Assembly (NCBI GenBank): GCA_029856625.1
Contig: JAHKLG010000003.1
Location: forward strand, 1 to 30,394
Direction of reading: 5' to 3'
Length of the DNA: 30,394 nucleotides
From: Candidatus Njordarchaeota archaeon
GTDB taxonomy: Archaea; Asgardarchaeota; Njordarchaeia; Njordarchaeales; Njordarchaeaceae
Shown: positions 21,645 through 29,791 of the stretch, one piece after another
Position numbering within the stretch: the first letter of the stretch is position 1
Layout: each line of letters opens with the position of its first letter
Notes under the pieces: generated by a model
Told to the model about the DNA's origin: nothing
Seen by the model: only the letters and a program-made list of their open reading frames with translations
Databases searched by the model: none
Made by a program: the position numbers and the translations under genes

Positions 21645-24386
21645 ATGCCTAAGAGCGTAACATTAGACATGTTCCTAACGCAGGAACATGTAAAAAAGAA
21701 GGAAGAAAAGGAACAACCTAAAGAGAAGCCTACTAGTTCCTTAAAAATTGTTGATGAGAAAATTAAAAAGTTGCTAAATACGGCTAAAAAGGAGAGAGAG
21801 ACTTCTGAGGCGCATGAACTTTTCCTATTATCAGTCGAATATGATCCTGATAGAAATAAAGCTCTGATGAAGTTCTATGATTTAAAAAATAAGAGAGTGG
21901 TCTTCCTCTATGATAAGACTGGTCATAAGCCTTACTGCTTAACATCTGCTACTAAAGAGGAGATTTTACAAGCAGCCAAGAGAATGAGAGGATCATTAGA
22001 GGGAATAGATGAAGTAACTAAATATGATCCAATAGAAGATCGTGAGATATCTCTAAGAAAGGTAATCGTTTCTGACCCATTAGCTATAGGAGGAAAAGAT
22101 GGAATTAGGAACATTTTAGGGGAGGATCGATGCTGGGAAGCCTGGATCCAGTATCATCTCAACTACATTTATGATGCTAAGCTATGGCCATCAATGATCT
22201 ATGACATTTTAGATGGTAAGCCAAAACTACGAAAGGAGAATCCGTCTGAGATTGAGGAAGAGTTACGAAAAATCTTTGAGGAAAGCGATTTACAAGGACT
22301 TGTGGATAAATATCTGCCAATATTCACAGCAAAAGTGCCTAACATAGATTTCATTTCCATCGATATAGAAGTTGCTGGCGGTGGAAGAATACCGCAAATG
22401 AATAGACCCTACGATCCAATAATTGCTATTGGTTTAACAAAAGTAGAATATGAGGATCGAAAGCAGAAGGAAGAGAGAGAAGTATTCGTACTAAGGAAGT
22501 ATAGAGGGGCAAGGGAACAAAACTTAGAGGGCGTCAAAATTGTCGGTAACAAGGGTCATTACATTGAGGGAATCATAAATGTTAATGGTAAGGAAGTAAA
22601 GATCCGGGTATACGATGATGAAAGATTAATGATTCTCGATTTCTTTGAGAAAATATGGGAAGCTCCAATTGTAATTACGTTTAATGGGGACAACTTTGAT
22701 TTAAGATATATCTACAAGCGTTGTGAATACTTGGGAATACCAAAGGAGATAATACCATTCAAAATTGTTAGTAAGGGAGAAATCAAAGAGGCTCATATGC
22801 GCGTAGGAATTCATATAGATTTATACAAGTTTTACGGCAATGCTGCTATAAAGACCTACGCCTTTGCGAATAGATATGACACAGTAAGTTTAGAGGATGT
22901 ATCTCAAGCCTTATTGGGAATTGGAAAGATCTTTCCAGAGTATGAAGAGGTTGAAAAGCTCAGCTTATATGATCTTGCTCGCTATTGTTGGTGGGATTCA
23001 TATATCACTGCTCAACTATTTAGCTTTGAGAATCAGCTACCGCTGAAACTCATGATAATGCTTTCTAGGATAACCCGCTATCCCATTAGGGAGCTTTCGA
23101 GAAGAGGAGTTTCAGCTTGGATAGAAAACTGGTTCTATGCGGAGCATAGAGATAGAAACTACCTAATTCCTAATAGATTTCAATTAGATAAAAAGGAAGA
23201 AAGAATAACGAAACTCGGTCCGAGACCTCCGCCAATAATTTCAGGGAAGAAGTACCGAGGAGCCATTGTCCTAGAACCAAAACCAGGCGTATGGTTTAAT
23301 GTGTGGGTATTAGACTTCGCGAGTATATATCCCACGATAATTAAAGTTCATAATATAAGCTACGAAACCGTAGACTGCCCGCATGAAGAATGTATGAAAA
23401 ATAAAGTTGAAGAACTTCCTCACTGGATCTGCACAAAGAGGCGGGGAATCGCTTCCCAGCTAGTGGGATTTATACGTGATTTAAGAGTTAAGTATTTCAA
23501 GAAAAAGGCAAAGACGGTTAAGGGCGAGGAAAAGATTTTCTACGATATAGTTCAAGGTGCACTAAAGGTTCTTATTAATGCAAGTTATGGCGTATTCGGT
23601 GCTGAGCATTTCCCATTCTATGCTTTATCTGTAGCCGAGACTATAACAGCGATAGGGAGGCAGAAGATTAAAGCTGTAGCTAAAAAAGCTCAAGAACTAG
23701 GTCTTGATGTGTTATATGGTGATACGGATAGTATCTTTATTCACAATCCTCCAGAAGAAAAAGTCAAATTCCTGATTGAATATGGTGAGGAGAAACTTAA
23801 TGTTGATCTAGAAGTAGATAAGATCTACAGATATCTAGCTCTCTCAGCGCGCAAAAAGAATTACTTTGGTGTTCTTCAAGACGGTTCAGTAGATATTAAG
23901 GGACTAATGGCAAAGAAAAGAAATACACCAGAATTTCTAAAAAAAGAATTTAAACGAGTTCTTGAAGTTCTTAGTGAGGTTAAATCTCCAGAAGAACTTA
24001 AGGAGGCGAAGAATAAAATCGAGGAAATAATTATCGATATCATCCATAAGCTTAAGAGAGGAGAGTATTCACTAGAAGATTTGGCTTTTAAAGTACAGCT
24101 TACAAAGCCCCTAAACGAGTATGTAAAGACTACTCCTCAACACGTTCAAGCTGCTAGAAAACTTAAGAGAGAAGTTTTACCTGGGGAAATTATTGCTTAT
24201 GTAAAGACGAAAGATAGTGTAACACCAGTCGAACTGAAGCCAAAAAAGAGTGATATAGATTGGCCCAAGTACATTGAGTATACGCGAAGTGTCTTTGAGC
24301 AATTACTAGACTCGCTGGGAATGTCGTTTAGTGAAATAGAATCAAAAGCGAAGGGCGTTGCAGATTTATCCAAATTTATTATGTGA
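21645..24386 (+). CDS. polB: Family B DNA polymerase (PolB1 type)
   Basis: 913 residues, replicative polymerase with proofreading. Exonuclease motifs: DIE in FISIDIEVAGG, FNGDNFD, and YCWWDSYIT. Polymerase motifs: DFASIYPTII (A), KVLINASYGVFGAEHFP (B), YGDTDSIF (C) and KKNYFG. Residue-level likeness is highest to Sulfolobus PolB1 (Dpo1), including GHKPYCL, HIDLYKFYGNAA, RRGVSAWIENWFYAEHRDRN and QHVQAARKLK. The N-terminus SVTLDMFLTQ resembles the Dpo1 start and has a PCNA-box-like pattern. All metal-binding acids are present, so it is not an inactivated PolB2 form. ATG 21645 is used; a lysine-rich linker follows the first 15 residues. It lies 66 bp after rnp4. Confidence 0.95.
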   Translation: MPKSVTLDMFLTQEHVKKKEEKEQPKEKPTSSLKIVDEKIKKLLNTAKKERETSEAHELFLLSVEYDPDRNKALMKFYDLKNKRVVFLYDKTGHKPYCLTSATKEEILQAAKRMRGSLEGIDEVTKYDPIEDREISLRKVIVSDPLAIGGKDGIRNILGEDRCWEAWIQYHLNYIYDAKLWPSMIYDILDGKPKLRKENPSEIEEELRKIFEESDLQGLVDKYLPIFTAKVPNIDFISIDIEVAGGGRIPQMNRPYDPIIAIGLTKVEYEDRKQKEEREVFVLRKYRGAREQNLEGVKIVGNKGHYIEGIINVNGKEVKIRVYDDERLMILDFFEKIWEAPIVITFNGDNFDLRYIYKRCEYLGIPKEIIPFKIVSKGEIKEAHMRVGIHIDLYKFYGNAAIKTYAFANRYDTVSLEDVSQALLGIGKIFPEYEEVEKLSLYDLARYCWWDSYITAQLFSFENQLPLKLMIMLSRITRYPIRELSRRGVSAWIENWFYAEHRDRNYLIPNRFQLDKKEERITKLGPRPPPIISGKKYRGAIVLEPKPGVWFNVWVLDFASIYPTIIKVHNISYETVDCPHEECMKNKVEELPHWICTKRRGIASQLVGFIRDLRVKYFKKKAKTVKGEEKIFYDIVQGALKVLINASYGVFGAEHFPFYALSVAETITAIGRQKIKAVAKKAQELGLDVLYGDTDSIFIHNPPEEKVKFLIEYGEEKLNVDLEVDKIYRYLALSARKKNYFGVLQDGSVDIKGLMAKKRNTPEFLKKEFKRVLEVLSEVKSPEELKEAKNKIEEIIIDIIHKLKRGEYSLEDLAFKVQLTKPLNEYVKTTPQHVQAARKLKREVLPGEIIAYVKTKDSVTPVELKPKKSDIDWPKYIEYTRSVFEQLLDSLGMSFSEIESKAKGVADLSKFIM

Positions 24387-24430
24387 TATTTGAAATACTC
24401 ATAACAACTTTTATCTTTAAGAGAATTTTT

Positions 24431-24482
24431 GCGATGATGACGTAAAGTAGCTGAAGGATGATGAAGTTCTGGAGCTCTGAGC
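24431..24482 (+). ncRNA. Box C/D guide sRNA predicted to methylate C34 of pre-tRNA-Trp
   Basis: All four boxes are perfect: C ATGATGA (24434-24440), D' CTGA (24451-24454), C' ATGATGA (24458-24464), D CTGA (24477-24480). The spacers of 10 and 12 nt and the 3-nt D'-C' gap are typical for archaea. The D guide AGTTCTGGAGCT pairs with 24651-24660 of the tRNA-Trp gene (10 Watson-Crick pairs plus one G-U at 24650). The nucleotide opposite the fifth guide base from box D is C34 (24654). The pairing continues into the intron (AAC), so the precursor is the better target. The D' guide CGTAAAGTAG points to a U in CUACUUUACG; its target is unknown. A TATA-like TTTTATCT lies about 20 bp upstream. The terminal stem is short (GC/GC). 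Confidence 0.88.
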
Positions 24483-24618
24483 TAGATGATTACTATAAGC
24501 CGATCAAGAATCGTCCCAAGTAAAAGGGTTCTTCATTCCTCCATAGGATTGTAATATTTAAAAACGTCGCATATTGTTAATAGAAAATGGAAGATTTTCA
24601 CGCATAATGAATAGCGGT

Positions 24619-24711
24619 GGGGGCGTGGCCTAGCCAGGTTATGGCGGCCGGCTCCAGAACGTCTTTGAAGAGACCGGTGTGTCCGGGGTTCAAATCCCCG
24701 CGCCCCCACCA
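24619..24711 (+). tRNA. tRNA-Trp(CCA) with a 15-nt intron
   Basis: Acceptor GGGGGCG/CGCCCCC, T arm CGGGG-TTCAAAT-CCCCG, encoded CCA. Removing 24658-24672 (AACGTCTTTGAAGAG) gives anticodon stem GCCGG/CCGGT around CTCCAGA, anticodon CCA. The border can slide by a few bases; the canonical 37/38 site is chosen, with exon CTCC facing intron GAAG (one mismatch) as the central helix. In many archaea this intron is long and itself carries the C/D guide for C34; here it is minimal and a separate sRNA 137 bp upstream carries that guide. A TATA-like AATATTTAAAAAC lies at 24553-24565. Confidence 0.94.
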
Positions 24712-24732
24712 ATTTTTCTTTTTCCGATTTTT
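24712..24732 (+). terminator. T-rich terminator after tRNA-Trp
   Basis: Two T tracts (ATTTTTCTTTTT and ATTTTT) follow the CCA end directly. Oligo-T without a hairpin is the usual archaeal termination signal. Confidence 0.55.
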
Positions 24733-24796
24733 ACTCCATGGATCTACTAAGTGTGAAATACTTTTAATGGAATAGAAAATTCTTCAGGTATAATAT

Positions 24797-24873
24797 GGCC
24801 TCCCCTGGCAGTACTTGCCTGACTTGGCCCCGACATGGGTAGGAATGAGGGCAAGGCTCCGGGGGAGGCCACA
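24797..24873 (+). ncRNA. H/ACA guide sRNA (single hairpin)
   Basis: A GC-rich 77-nt hairpin stands in an AT-rich gap. The lower stem GGCCTCCCC (24797-24805) pairs with GGGGAGGCC (24862-24870), and an ACA box follows at once (24871-24873). The upper stem CTTGCC (24814-24819) pairs with GGCAAG (24850-24855); above it opposed GA dinucleotides (24821-24822 and 24847-24848) form a K-turn-like site for L7Ae. The internal loop TGGCAGTA / GCTCCG is the guide pocket. The base of the upper stem is 15 nt from ACA, as required for a working H/ACA unit. Predicted target is 5'-CGGAGC-UN-UACUGCCA-3'. A TATA-like CTTTTAAT lies about 30 bp upstream. Nop10, a protein of this RNP, is encoded 0.9 kb downstream. 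Confidence 0.82.
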
Positions 24874-24893
24874 TATTTTCCGGTGAATGAGCA

Positions 24894-25763
24894 ATGAGTG
24901 CTGAGGAAAAAGTGCTCGAATATCCATATCATGAGTATTATAAAAAATTAACTAATAGGAAGCACCCAGCGGTTGATGAATTGGTAATTGCAAGAGTGGT
25001 TCGGATAGAATCTCATGGGATTTATGTATTTCTGGATGAGTACAATGTTGAAGCTTACATACCGCTTAAGGAGATATCAACTAAGTTCATTAAACATCCT
25101 AGAGAGGTCGTTAAGCTAAATCAGAGAATAGTAGCTAAGGTGTACTCCGTTAGAAAGGGTGGATTAGTGATAAATGCTTCTTTAAAAAGGGTTCTTCCTG
25201 CAGAAAGGCAGAGGAAATTGCAAGAATGGAGAAAGTTGCGACGATCGCTTATTCTTATGGCCCAAATGGCCAAAGAGCTTGGTGTTTCATTAGAGGAAGT
25301 TATAGAGAAAGTAGGTGCCAAGTTTATGGAGTATTATGACACGCCTTACGATGGTTTCGAGGCAGTGGTAAGGTGGGGGGAAGAGATCTTAAGAGAGGTA
25401 GGAGTTCCTGATGAATGGATTCCCAAAGTTTACGAGGTAATTAAGGAGAATGTTAAACTAAAGGAAGTTGTGCTTAAGCAAACGGTATTAATTTCAAGTC
25501 TAGCCCCTGATGCCGTGGATAGAATAAAGAAGGCTTTATCAGAAGCAATAAAAATATCCCCAGAGAAAATAGAGGTCGAGTATATCTCCTCTCCTAAATA
25601 CTTGGTTAGGATTAAGGGCTATGACTGGAAGGAAGTTCATAGGTTATTTAAAGATTTCATGAAAAAAGTGAGAGCGATTATTCTGACTAATAATAAATGG
25701 CCAACCACAGTTGAGGCTGAGGAGGAGATAGAAAAGAAGCCTAAGAAGCGCAAAAGGAAGTAA
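24894..25763 (+). CDS. Translation initiation factor aIF2 subunit alpha
   Basis: 289 residues. Part of the aIF2 heterotrimer that brings initiator Met-tRNA to the small ribosomal subunit. The N-terminal S1 domain (ELVIARVVRIESHGIYVFLDEY, then IVAKVYSVRKGGLVINASLKRV) is followed by the helical domain (SLEEVIEKVGAKFMEYYDTPYDGFE) and the C-terminal alpha-beta domain (SSPKYLVRIKGYDWKEV). A lysine/arginine-rich tail of about 10 residues is extra. The ATG start follows GGTGA (24882-24886). It heads a co-directional run with nop10, get3, glyS and aIF2-beta; alpha and beta subunits of one factor thus bracket the cluster. Confidence 0.95.
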   Translation: MSAEEKVLEYPYHEYYKKLTNRKHPAVDELVIARVVRIESHGIYVFLDEYNVEAYIPLKEISTKFIKHPREVVKLNQRIVAKVYSVRKGGLVINASLKRVLPAERQRKLQEWRKLRRSLILMAQMAKELGVSLEEVIEKVGAKFMEYYDTPYDGFEAVVRWGEEILREVGVPDEWIPKVYEVIKENVKLKEVVLKQTVLISSLAPDAVDRIKKALSEAIKISPEKIEVEYISSPKYLVRIKGYDWKEVHRLFKDFMKKVRAIILTNNKWPTTVEAEEEIEKKPKKRKRK

Positions 25764-25777
25764 TTTGGCGATTAATC

Positions 25778-25987
25778 ATGGGTAAAAGAATTTATAAATG
25801 CTTGAAATGCGGCAGATACACGCTTAGAACAGATACATGCCCAGTATGCGGTAGCCAAGTAGCTATAGCGCATCCTCCAAGATTTAGCTTAGTCGACAAG
25901 TATGGTAAATATAGGCGGTTATTAAAGAAATCTATCGGGTTATTACCAACAACTAATGAAACTGAGGAGAAGAAGGATGTTGTTTGA
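25778..25987 (+). CDS. nop10: H/ACA RNP protein Nop10
   Basis: 69 residues. A component of the pseudouridylation complex with Cbf5, Gar1 and L7Ae, stabilising the Cbf5 active site. The zinc ribbon is YKCLKCGRYTL and TCPVCGS; the linker and helix AHPPRFSLVDKYGKYRRLLK is the family signature. The C-terminus has an acidic-basic tail of about 15 residues not needed for the fold. It lies 14 bp after aIF2-alpha, the usual archaeal pairing, and overlaps the start of get3. The nearby H/ACA RNA is a likely client. Confidence 0.95.
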   Translation: MGKRIYKCLKCGRYTLRTDTCPVCGSQVAIAHPPRFSLVDKYGKYRRLLKKSIGLLPTTNETEEKKDVV

Positions 25988-26996
25988 TTATCTCCGAGAA
26001 AAGCGCTGGATAATGATTTCAGGTAAGGGGGGGACGGGCAAAACGACAACGGCAGCAGCTACTGCAATTAAGTTTGCTGAAGAAGGATGTAAAACTATAG
26101 TGGTTAGTCTCGATCCAGCGCATTCCCTTAGTGATTCTCTTATGATGGAAATAGGGCCGAGTATGAAAGAGGTATCAGGATTTCGAAATCGACTCTATGC
26201 GCTTGAGTTTAATCCCAACATGTTGTTTATGGAGGAGAAAGAGAAAATAGAGAGAGCGCTTAAAGAGATGGGCAATTTAGATGAAATGATGATTCCTCCC
26301 GAAATCCTCGAATTAGTTGGAGGTGGGGAGGTCTTACCAGTAGAATTTGCAGAAGGAATAGGATTTATTCGACTATTCGAGATTCTTAAGGATTCCGATT
26401 TCGATAAGATAATATTTGATACTGCCCCGACGGGGCATACTTTAAAACTATTGGAGCTCCCAGATTATTTGGATTCTTTTCTAGGAAAAATGATTAAGAT
26501 TCAATTAAGGTTATCCAGCTTTTTCCATACTATCAAAGCCTTCCTTAGACTTGAGAAAGGTCCCGATACTGCCAAGCAAGCGCTAGAAGCTTTTGAAAAA
26601 CTCAAAGAAATTGTAAATAATCTAAGACAGACGATAAGAAATGAAAAAAAGACCGAATTCATCGTCGTAACCATACCAGCTATTATGAGCATATATGAAA
26701 GCATGCGGCTCATTGGAGAGCTCGATGCGTATGAGATTCCAAATCGTTTTATCGTAGTAAATATGGTGAGAATATATAAGGGAGAATGTTCTTTCTCGAA
26801 TTCATTGGCGAAGATGCATAGAAGAAACTTGGAGGAAATTCGAAAAGCATTTCCAGATAAGAACATTATAGTGGTTCCTTTTTTTGTTCAGGAAATAAGA
26901 GGAATTGACTCGCTGAAGAGAATTATAAATTATCTTGAATCATTTACGATCGAAAAAGCATTTGAGGCTTATGAAAAAGGGGTGTGTATAGATTGA
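25977..26996 (+). CDS. Get3/ArsA-type ATPase
   Basis: 339 residues from ATG 25977. Deviant Walker A GKGGTGKTT, switch I SLDPAHSLSD and switch II FDTAPTGHTLKLLELP define the ArsA/Get3 family. A single ATPase domain argues for Get3-like membrane-protein targeting or chaperone work rather than the two-domain arsenite pump ATPase. No CxxC zinc pair of the eukaryotic Get3 dimer is visible; one Cys in GECSF and one near the end are all I see in the C-terminal half. I chose 25977 over 25956 because GAGGAGA (25964-25970) then sits properly. Overlaps nop10 by 11 bp and glyS by 4 bp. Confidence 0.88.
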   Translation: MLFDYLREKRWIMISGKGGTGKTTTAAATAIKFAEEGCKTIVVSLDPAHSLSDSLMMEIGPSMKEVSGFRNRLYALEFNPNMLFMEEKEKIERALKEMGNLDEMMIPPEILELVGGGEVLPVEFAEGIGFIRLFEILKDSDFDKIIFDTAPTGHTLKLLELPDYLDSFLGKMIKIQLRLSSFFHTIKAFLRLEKGPDTAKQALEAFEKLKEIVNNLRQTIRNEKKTEFIVVTIPAIMSIYESMRLIGELDAYEIPNRFIVVNMVRIYKGECSFSNSLAKMHRRNLEEIRKAFPDKNIIVVPFFVQEIRGIDSLKRIINYLESFTIEKAFEAYEKGVCID

Positions 26997-28534
26997 GCGC
27001 CAAGAATCTTGTGGATAGAATATATGAAATCGCCACTAGAAGGGGTTTCTTTATCCCTACTGCAGAAATATACGGGGGTCTTGCTGGTGCCTTTGACTAC
27101 GGGCCTATTGGAACTTTAATGAAGAGAAAAATTGAGGAGATTTGGAGAGAGATCTTTGTCCTAGATGAAGATAATGTATGGGAGATAGATGGTAATGTAA
27201 TTCTACCCGAACGAGTTCTCATGGCAAGTGGGCATGTAGAGAACTTTGTCGAGCCTGTAGCTCAATGTAAAAAGTGCAATGCAGTTTATAGAGTTGATAA
27301 GCTTGTTGAGGAACTTTTGAATATTCCTGGAGAAGGGAAAACTCCGAAAGAATTAGAGAAGATAATTAAAGAAAATAACATCAGATGCCCAGCATGTGGA
27401 GGAGAACTCAGCGATGTGAGAGTATTCAATGTCATGTTCCCCTTATTAATTGGACCGACTGGTAGATTAAAAGGCTATTTGAGACCCGAAACAGCTCAGA
27501 ATATTTTCATAAACTTTAATAGGGTATGGCTGGCAGTACGTGCAAGATTACCTTTTGCTATTGCTCAGATAGGAAAATCGTTCAGAAACGAGATTTCCCC
27601 GAGGCAATTCTTGTATAGACTTCGCGAATTTACGCAGATGGAAATTGAACAATTTGGAACTCCCGAGATATTCGCTAAGCATCCGCGTTTTCATGAGGTA
27701 GTTGATCTAGAGATTAATTTTGTTCCAGCAAAAGGAGAGAATGCGGGGAGGACTATTAAGATTAAATTAGGAGAAGCTGTAGAGAAAGGAATTTTTCCTA
27801 ATGAATATTTTGCGTACTATATTGGTAAAACATATCTATTCTATAAAAGACTAGGAATTCCGGATGAGGACATAAGATTCAGAGAAATTCCAGACTATGA
27901 GAGACCGTTTTACTCTAAGATGAATGTGGATGTTGAAATAAGATTGAGCATTGGTTGGAAAGAGGTGGAAGGTACAGCCTATAGAGCTGACTACGATCTA
28001 TCTAGGCATTCGCGATTTTCTGGTGTTAAACTAGCAATACAACATAATGGTAAGATGGTTATACCTGAAGTCATTGAAGCATCGTTTGGCATTGAGAGGA
28101 CGATGTTAGCTATCTTAGAGAAATGCTTTAGGCCAGAGAACTATGATAGGCCATGGGCTTGGTTCGCGTTTCCACCGTATTTAGCGCCTATATCTGTTGC
28201 TGTATATCCTCTGCTGGAAAAGGAAAAAGCTATGGTCGAGAAAGCTAAGGAGCTTTATCGTAAATTACGGAAAAAGAAAGTTAACGTGGTTTTTGATGCT
28301 AAGGGTTCTATAGGAAAGCGATATGCTAGAGCCGATGAGATAGGAATACCGTTCTGTATCACAATAGATCATGAGACATTAGAAGATGATACTGTGACTA
28401 TAAGAGATAGAGACTCGAAAGAACAAGTACGAGTCCCTATTAAAGAGCTAGAGGATATCTTGAATAAACTTATATCAGGTTCAGTATCATTTGAGGACAT
28501 AAAGAAGAGGTATCCATTGGTGGGTAAAAAATGA
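26993..28534 (+). CDS. glyS: Glycyl-tRNA synthetase (class II, alpha2 type)
   Basis: 513 residues. Charges tRNA-Gly; a tRNA-Gly(CCC) gene is in this window. Class II motifs: GGLAGAFDYGPIGTLMKRKI, the catalytic FPLLIGPTGRLKGYLRPETA, motif 2 FRNEISPRQFLYRLREFTQM and motif 3 ASFGIERTMLAIL. A zinc site (CKKC, later CPAC) lies in the insertion before the catalytic core, and the C-terminal anticodon-binding domain begins near APISVAVYPL. Somewhat shorter than typical archaeal enzymes (about 570). TTG 26993 overlaps the get3 stop and has GGGGTG eight bases upstream; the GTG at 26984 is the alternative. Confidence 0.94.
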   Translation: MSAKNLVDRIYEIATRRGFFIPTAEIYGGLAGAFDYGPIGTLMKRKIEEIWREIFVLDEDNVWEIDGNVILPERVLMASGHVENFVEPVAQCKKCNAVYRVDKLVEELLNIPGEGKTPKELEKIIKENNIRCPACGGELSDVRVFNVMFPLLIGPTGRLKGYLRPETAQNIFINFNRVWLAVRARLPFAIAQIGKSFRNEISPRQFLYRLREFTQMEIEQFGTPEIFAKHPRFHEVVDLEINFVPAKGENAGRTIKIKLGEAVEKGIFPNEYFAYYIGKTYLFYKRLGIPDEDIRFREIPDYERPFYSKMNVDVEIRLSIGWKEVEGTAYRADYDLSRHSRFSGVKLAIQHNGKMVIPEVIEASFGIERTMLAILEKCFRPENYDRPWAWFAFPPYLAPISVAVYPLLEKEKAMVEKAKELYRKLRKKKVNVVFDAKGSIGKRYARADEIGIPFCITIDHETLEDDTVTIRDRDSKEQVRVPIKELEDILNKLISGSVSFEDIKKRYPLVGKK

Positions 28535-28971
28535 GTGGTAATGCTCCCTCTCCCAAGGTTCTCGGAATGAGTTATGATGAGATGTTAGAAAGGGCTCTTA
28601 AAAGCTTGCCTGAGGAAATAAGAACACCTAGTGGGATGGAGATACCCAAAGCAGAAATTTTCCAAGAAGCTGGTAGAACGATAATAACTAATTGGAAGGA
28701 CATTATAACAAAGCTTAACAGAGATGAGAGGATAATCCTTAGATACCTAGAACATAGGTTAGGCACTGTAGGATGGATAATTAAAGGTAGGGCTGTCCTT
28801 CAAGGCCTGTACAAGAGGACACGGATAAATAAATTGCTAGAACTATTTGCCAAAGAATATGTTATCTGTGACGTATGTGGTCGTCCTCACACAATCCTTT
28901 ACAAGGAGAAGGGACAATTAATCAAGAAGTGTGAGGCCTGTGGTGCTTGGAGAGTGGTTGAGAGAATCTAA
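28531..28971 (+). CDS. Translation initiation factor aIF2 subunit beta
   Basis: 146 residues. The central alpha-beta domain contains RIILRYLEHRLGTVGWIIKGRAVLQG (family variant of the core), and the C-terminal zinc ribbon is CDVCGRPHTILYKEKGQ followed by CEACGA. Start ATG overlaps the glyS TGA (ATGA), indicating translational coupling. The C-terminus meets the convergent NMD3 gene with a 4-bp overlap. Together with aIF2-alpha at the head of the run it supplies two of the three aIF2 subunits. Confidence 0.94.
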   Translation: MSGNAPSPKVLGMSYDEMLERALKSLPEEIRTPSGMEIPKAEIFQEAGRTIITNWKDIITKLNRDERIILRYLEHRLGTVGWIIKGRAVLQGLYKRTRINKLLELFAKEYVICDVCGRPHTILYKEKGQLIKKCEACGAWRVVERI

Positions 28972-29690
28972 ATCTCTAATGTCACTTTCCTTATAGTGAT
29001 TAATTTTTTAAGTGTTGCATCGTATCTTCGCTCTAAATACTCATAGCTCTCGGCTAAGAATCTCATTTTTATTCTCTGCGCAATAATACGACCCGTTCTT
29101 CTATCACTTACTCGGATATCTAATCCCTTCGCAATTTTCTTAACATCAACAAAAGTTGAAGGATCAGCGAATCTTAGTACATTATCTATGATTCTCTGCA
29201 CTTCTGTTACATAGTTTTTAGATTTTTTTCGAGAAAAACGAACATGTATGACATATTCAAAATAACTGCCAGTACGCTTTTTCATGCAAAGGGGGCATAT
29301 GGTCTTTGTGAAATTTGTAGTGATATTGATATCCTTGATAGGCACATCATTTGAAACAAGCCTAATCGGAATCTGAAGCGCTCCCGTCTCAATACCCTGC
29401 ATTAAAAGATCCTTAGACAAATCACTAATAACAATCTCGAATTTTGCCTTTTTGAAGAGCTTTAGTTTTTTAACAGCAGAGCTGAGAATTTTCTTGAAGT
29501 TTTCAACGCTTAATCTTATCCAAGAATTCCCAAATTTTATCCGACCGCAAATATTACAGACGGTTATAGAAACTCTGGGTTCTCCAGTTATCCGAGAGCT
29601 ATGAATCTTAGCATAACATTCCTCACATAAACCATGTAGCTCTTCCTTATACTCTGTTGGTTTACCGCATAGTGGGCAGTGATAACTCAT
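28968..29690 (-). CDS. NMD3-like ribosome biogenesis/export family protein
   Basis: 240 residues from ATG 29690. The N-terminal double zinc region is CPLCGKPTEYKEELHGLCEEC, followed by CNICGRI and a further CPLCMKKRT, as in the archaeal NMD3 family. The core has YFEYVIHVRFSRKK and a long alpha-beta part ending in TLKKLITIRKVTLEI. Eukaryotic NMD3 is the 60S export adaptor; the archaeal role is probably in large-subunit assembly. I chose 29690 because GGTGT lies five bases upstream and a TATA-like TTTTAAA sits about 40-45 bp upstream; a longer frame to 29774 would run through that promoter. Confidence 0.85.
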   Translation of the reverse strand: MSYHCPLCGKPTEYKEELHGLCEECYAKIHSSRITGEPRVSITVCNICGRIKFGNSWIRLSVENFKKILSSAVKKLKLFKKAKFEIVISDLSKDLLMQGIETGALQIPIRLVSNDVPIKDINITTNFTKTICPLCMKKRTGSYFEYVIHVRFSRKKSKNYVTEVQRIIDNVLRFADPSTFVDVKKIAKGLDIRVSDRRTGRIIAQRIKMRFLAESYEYLERRYDATLKKLITIRKVTLEI

Positions 29691-29791
29691 TTTATACACC
29701 GTGAACAATATACCTTTGATATGATGGTGTTTAAAATACTTTTCTACGCCATAACTCTTCATTAAATAACTCAATAACTGGTGGGAAGATA

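Noticed and set aside
24748..24932. Minus-strand ORF over the H/ACA hairpin
   Set aside because: It reads the complement of the structured RNA and the start of aIF2-alpha. The open frame reflects the GC-rich stem only.
29691..29774. N-terminal extension of the NMD3-like protein
   Set aside because: The stretch contains the likely TATA element and a GGTGT site directly before ATG 29690. The family's zinc domain starts at that ATG.
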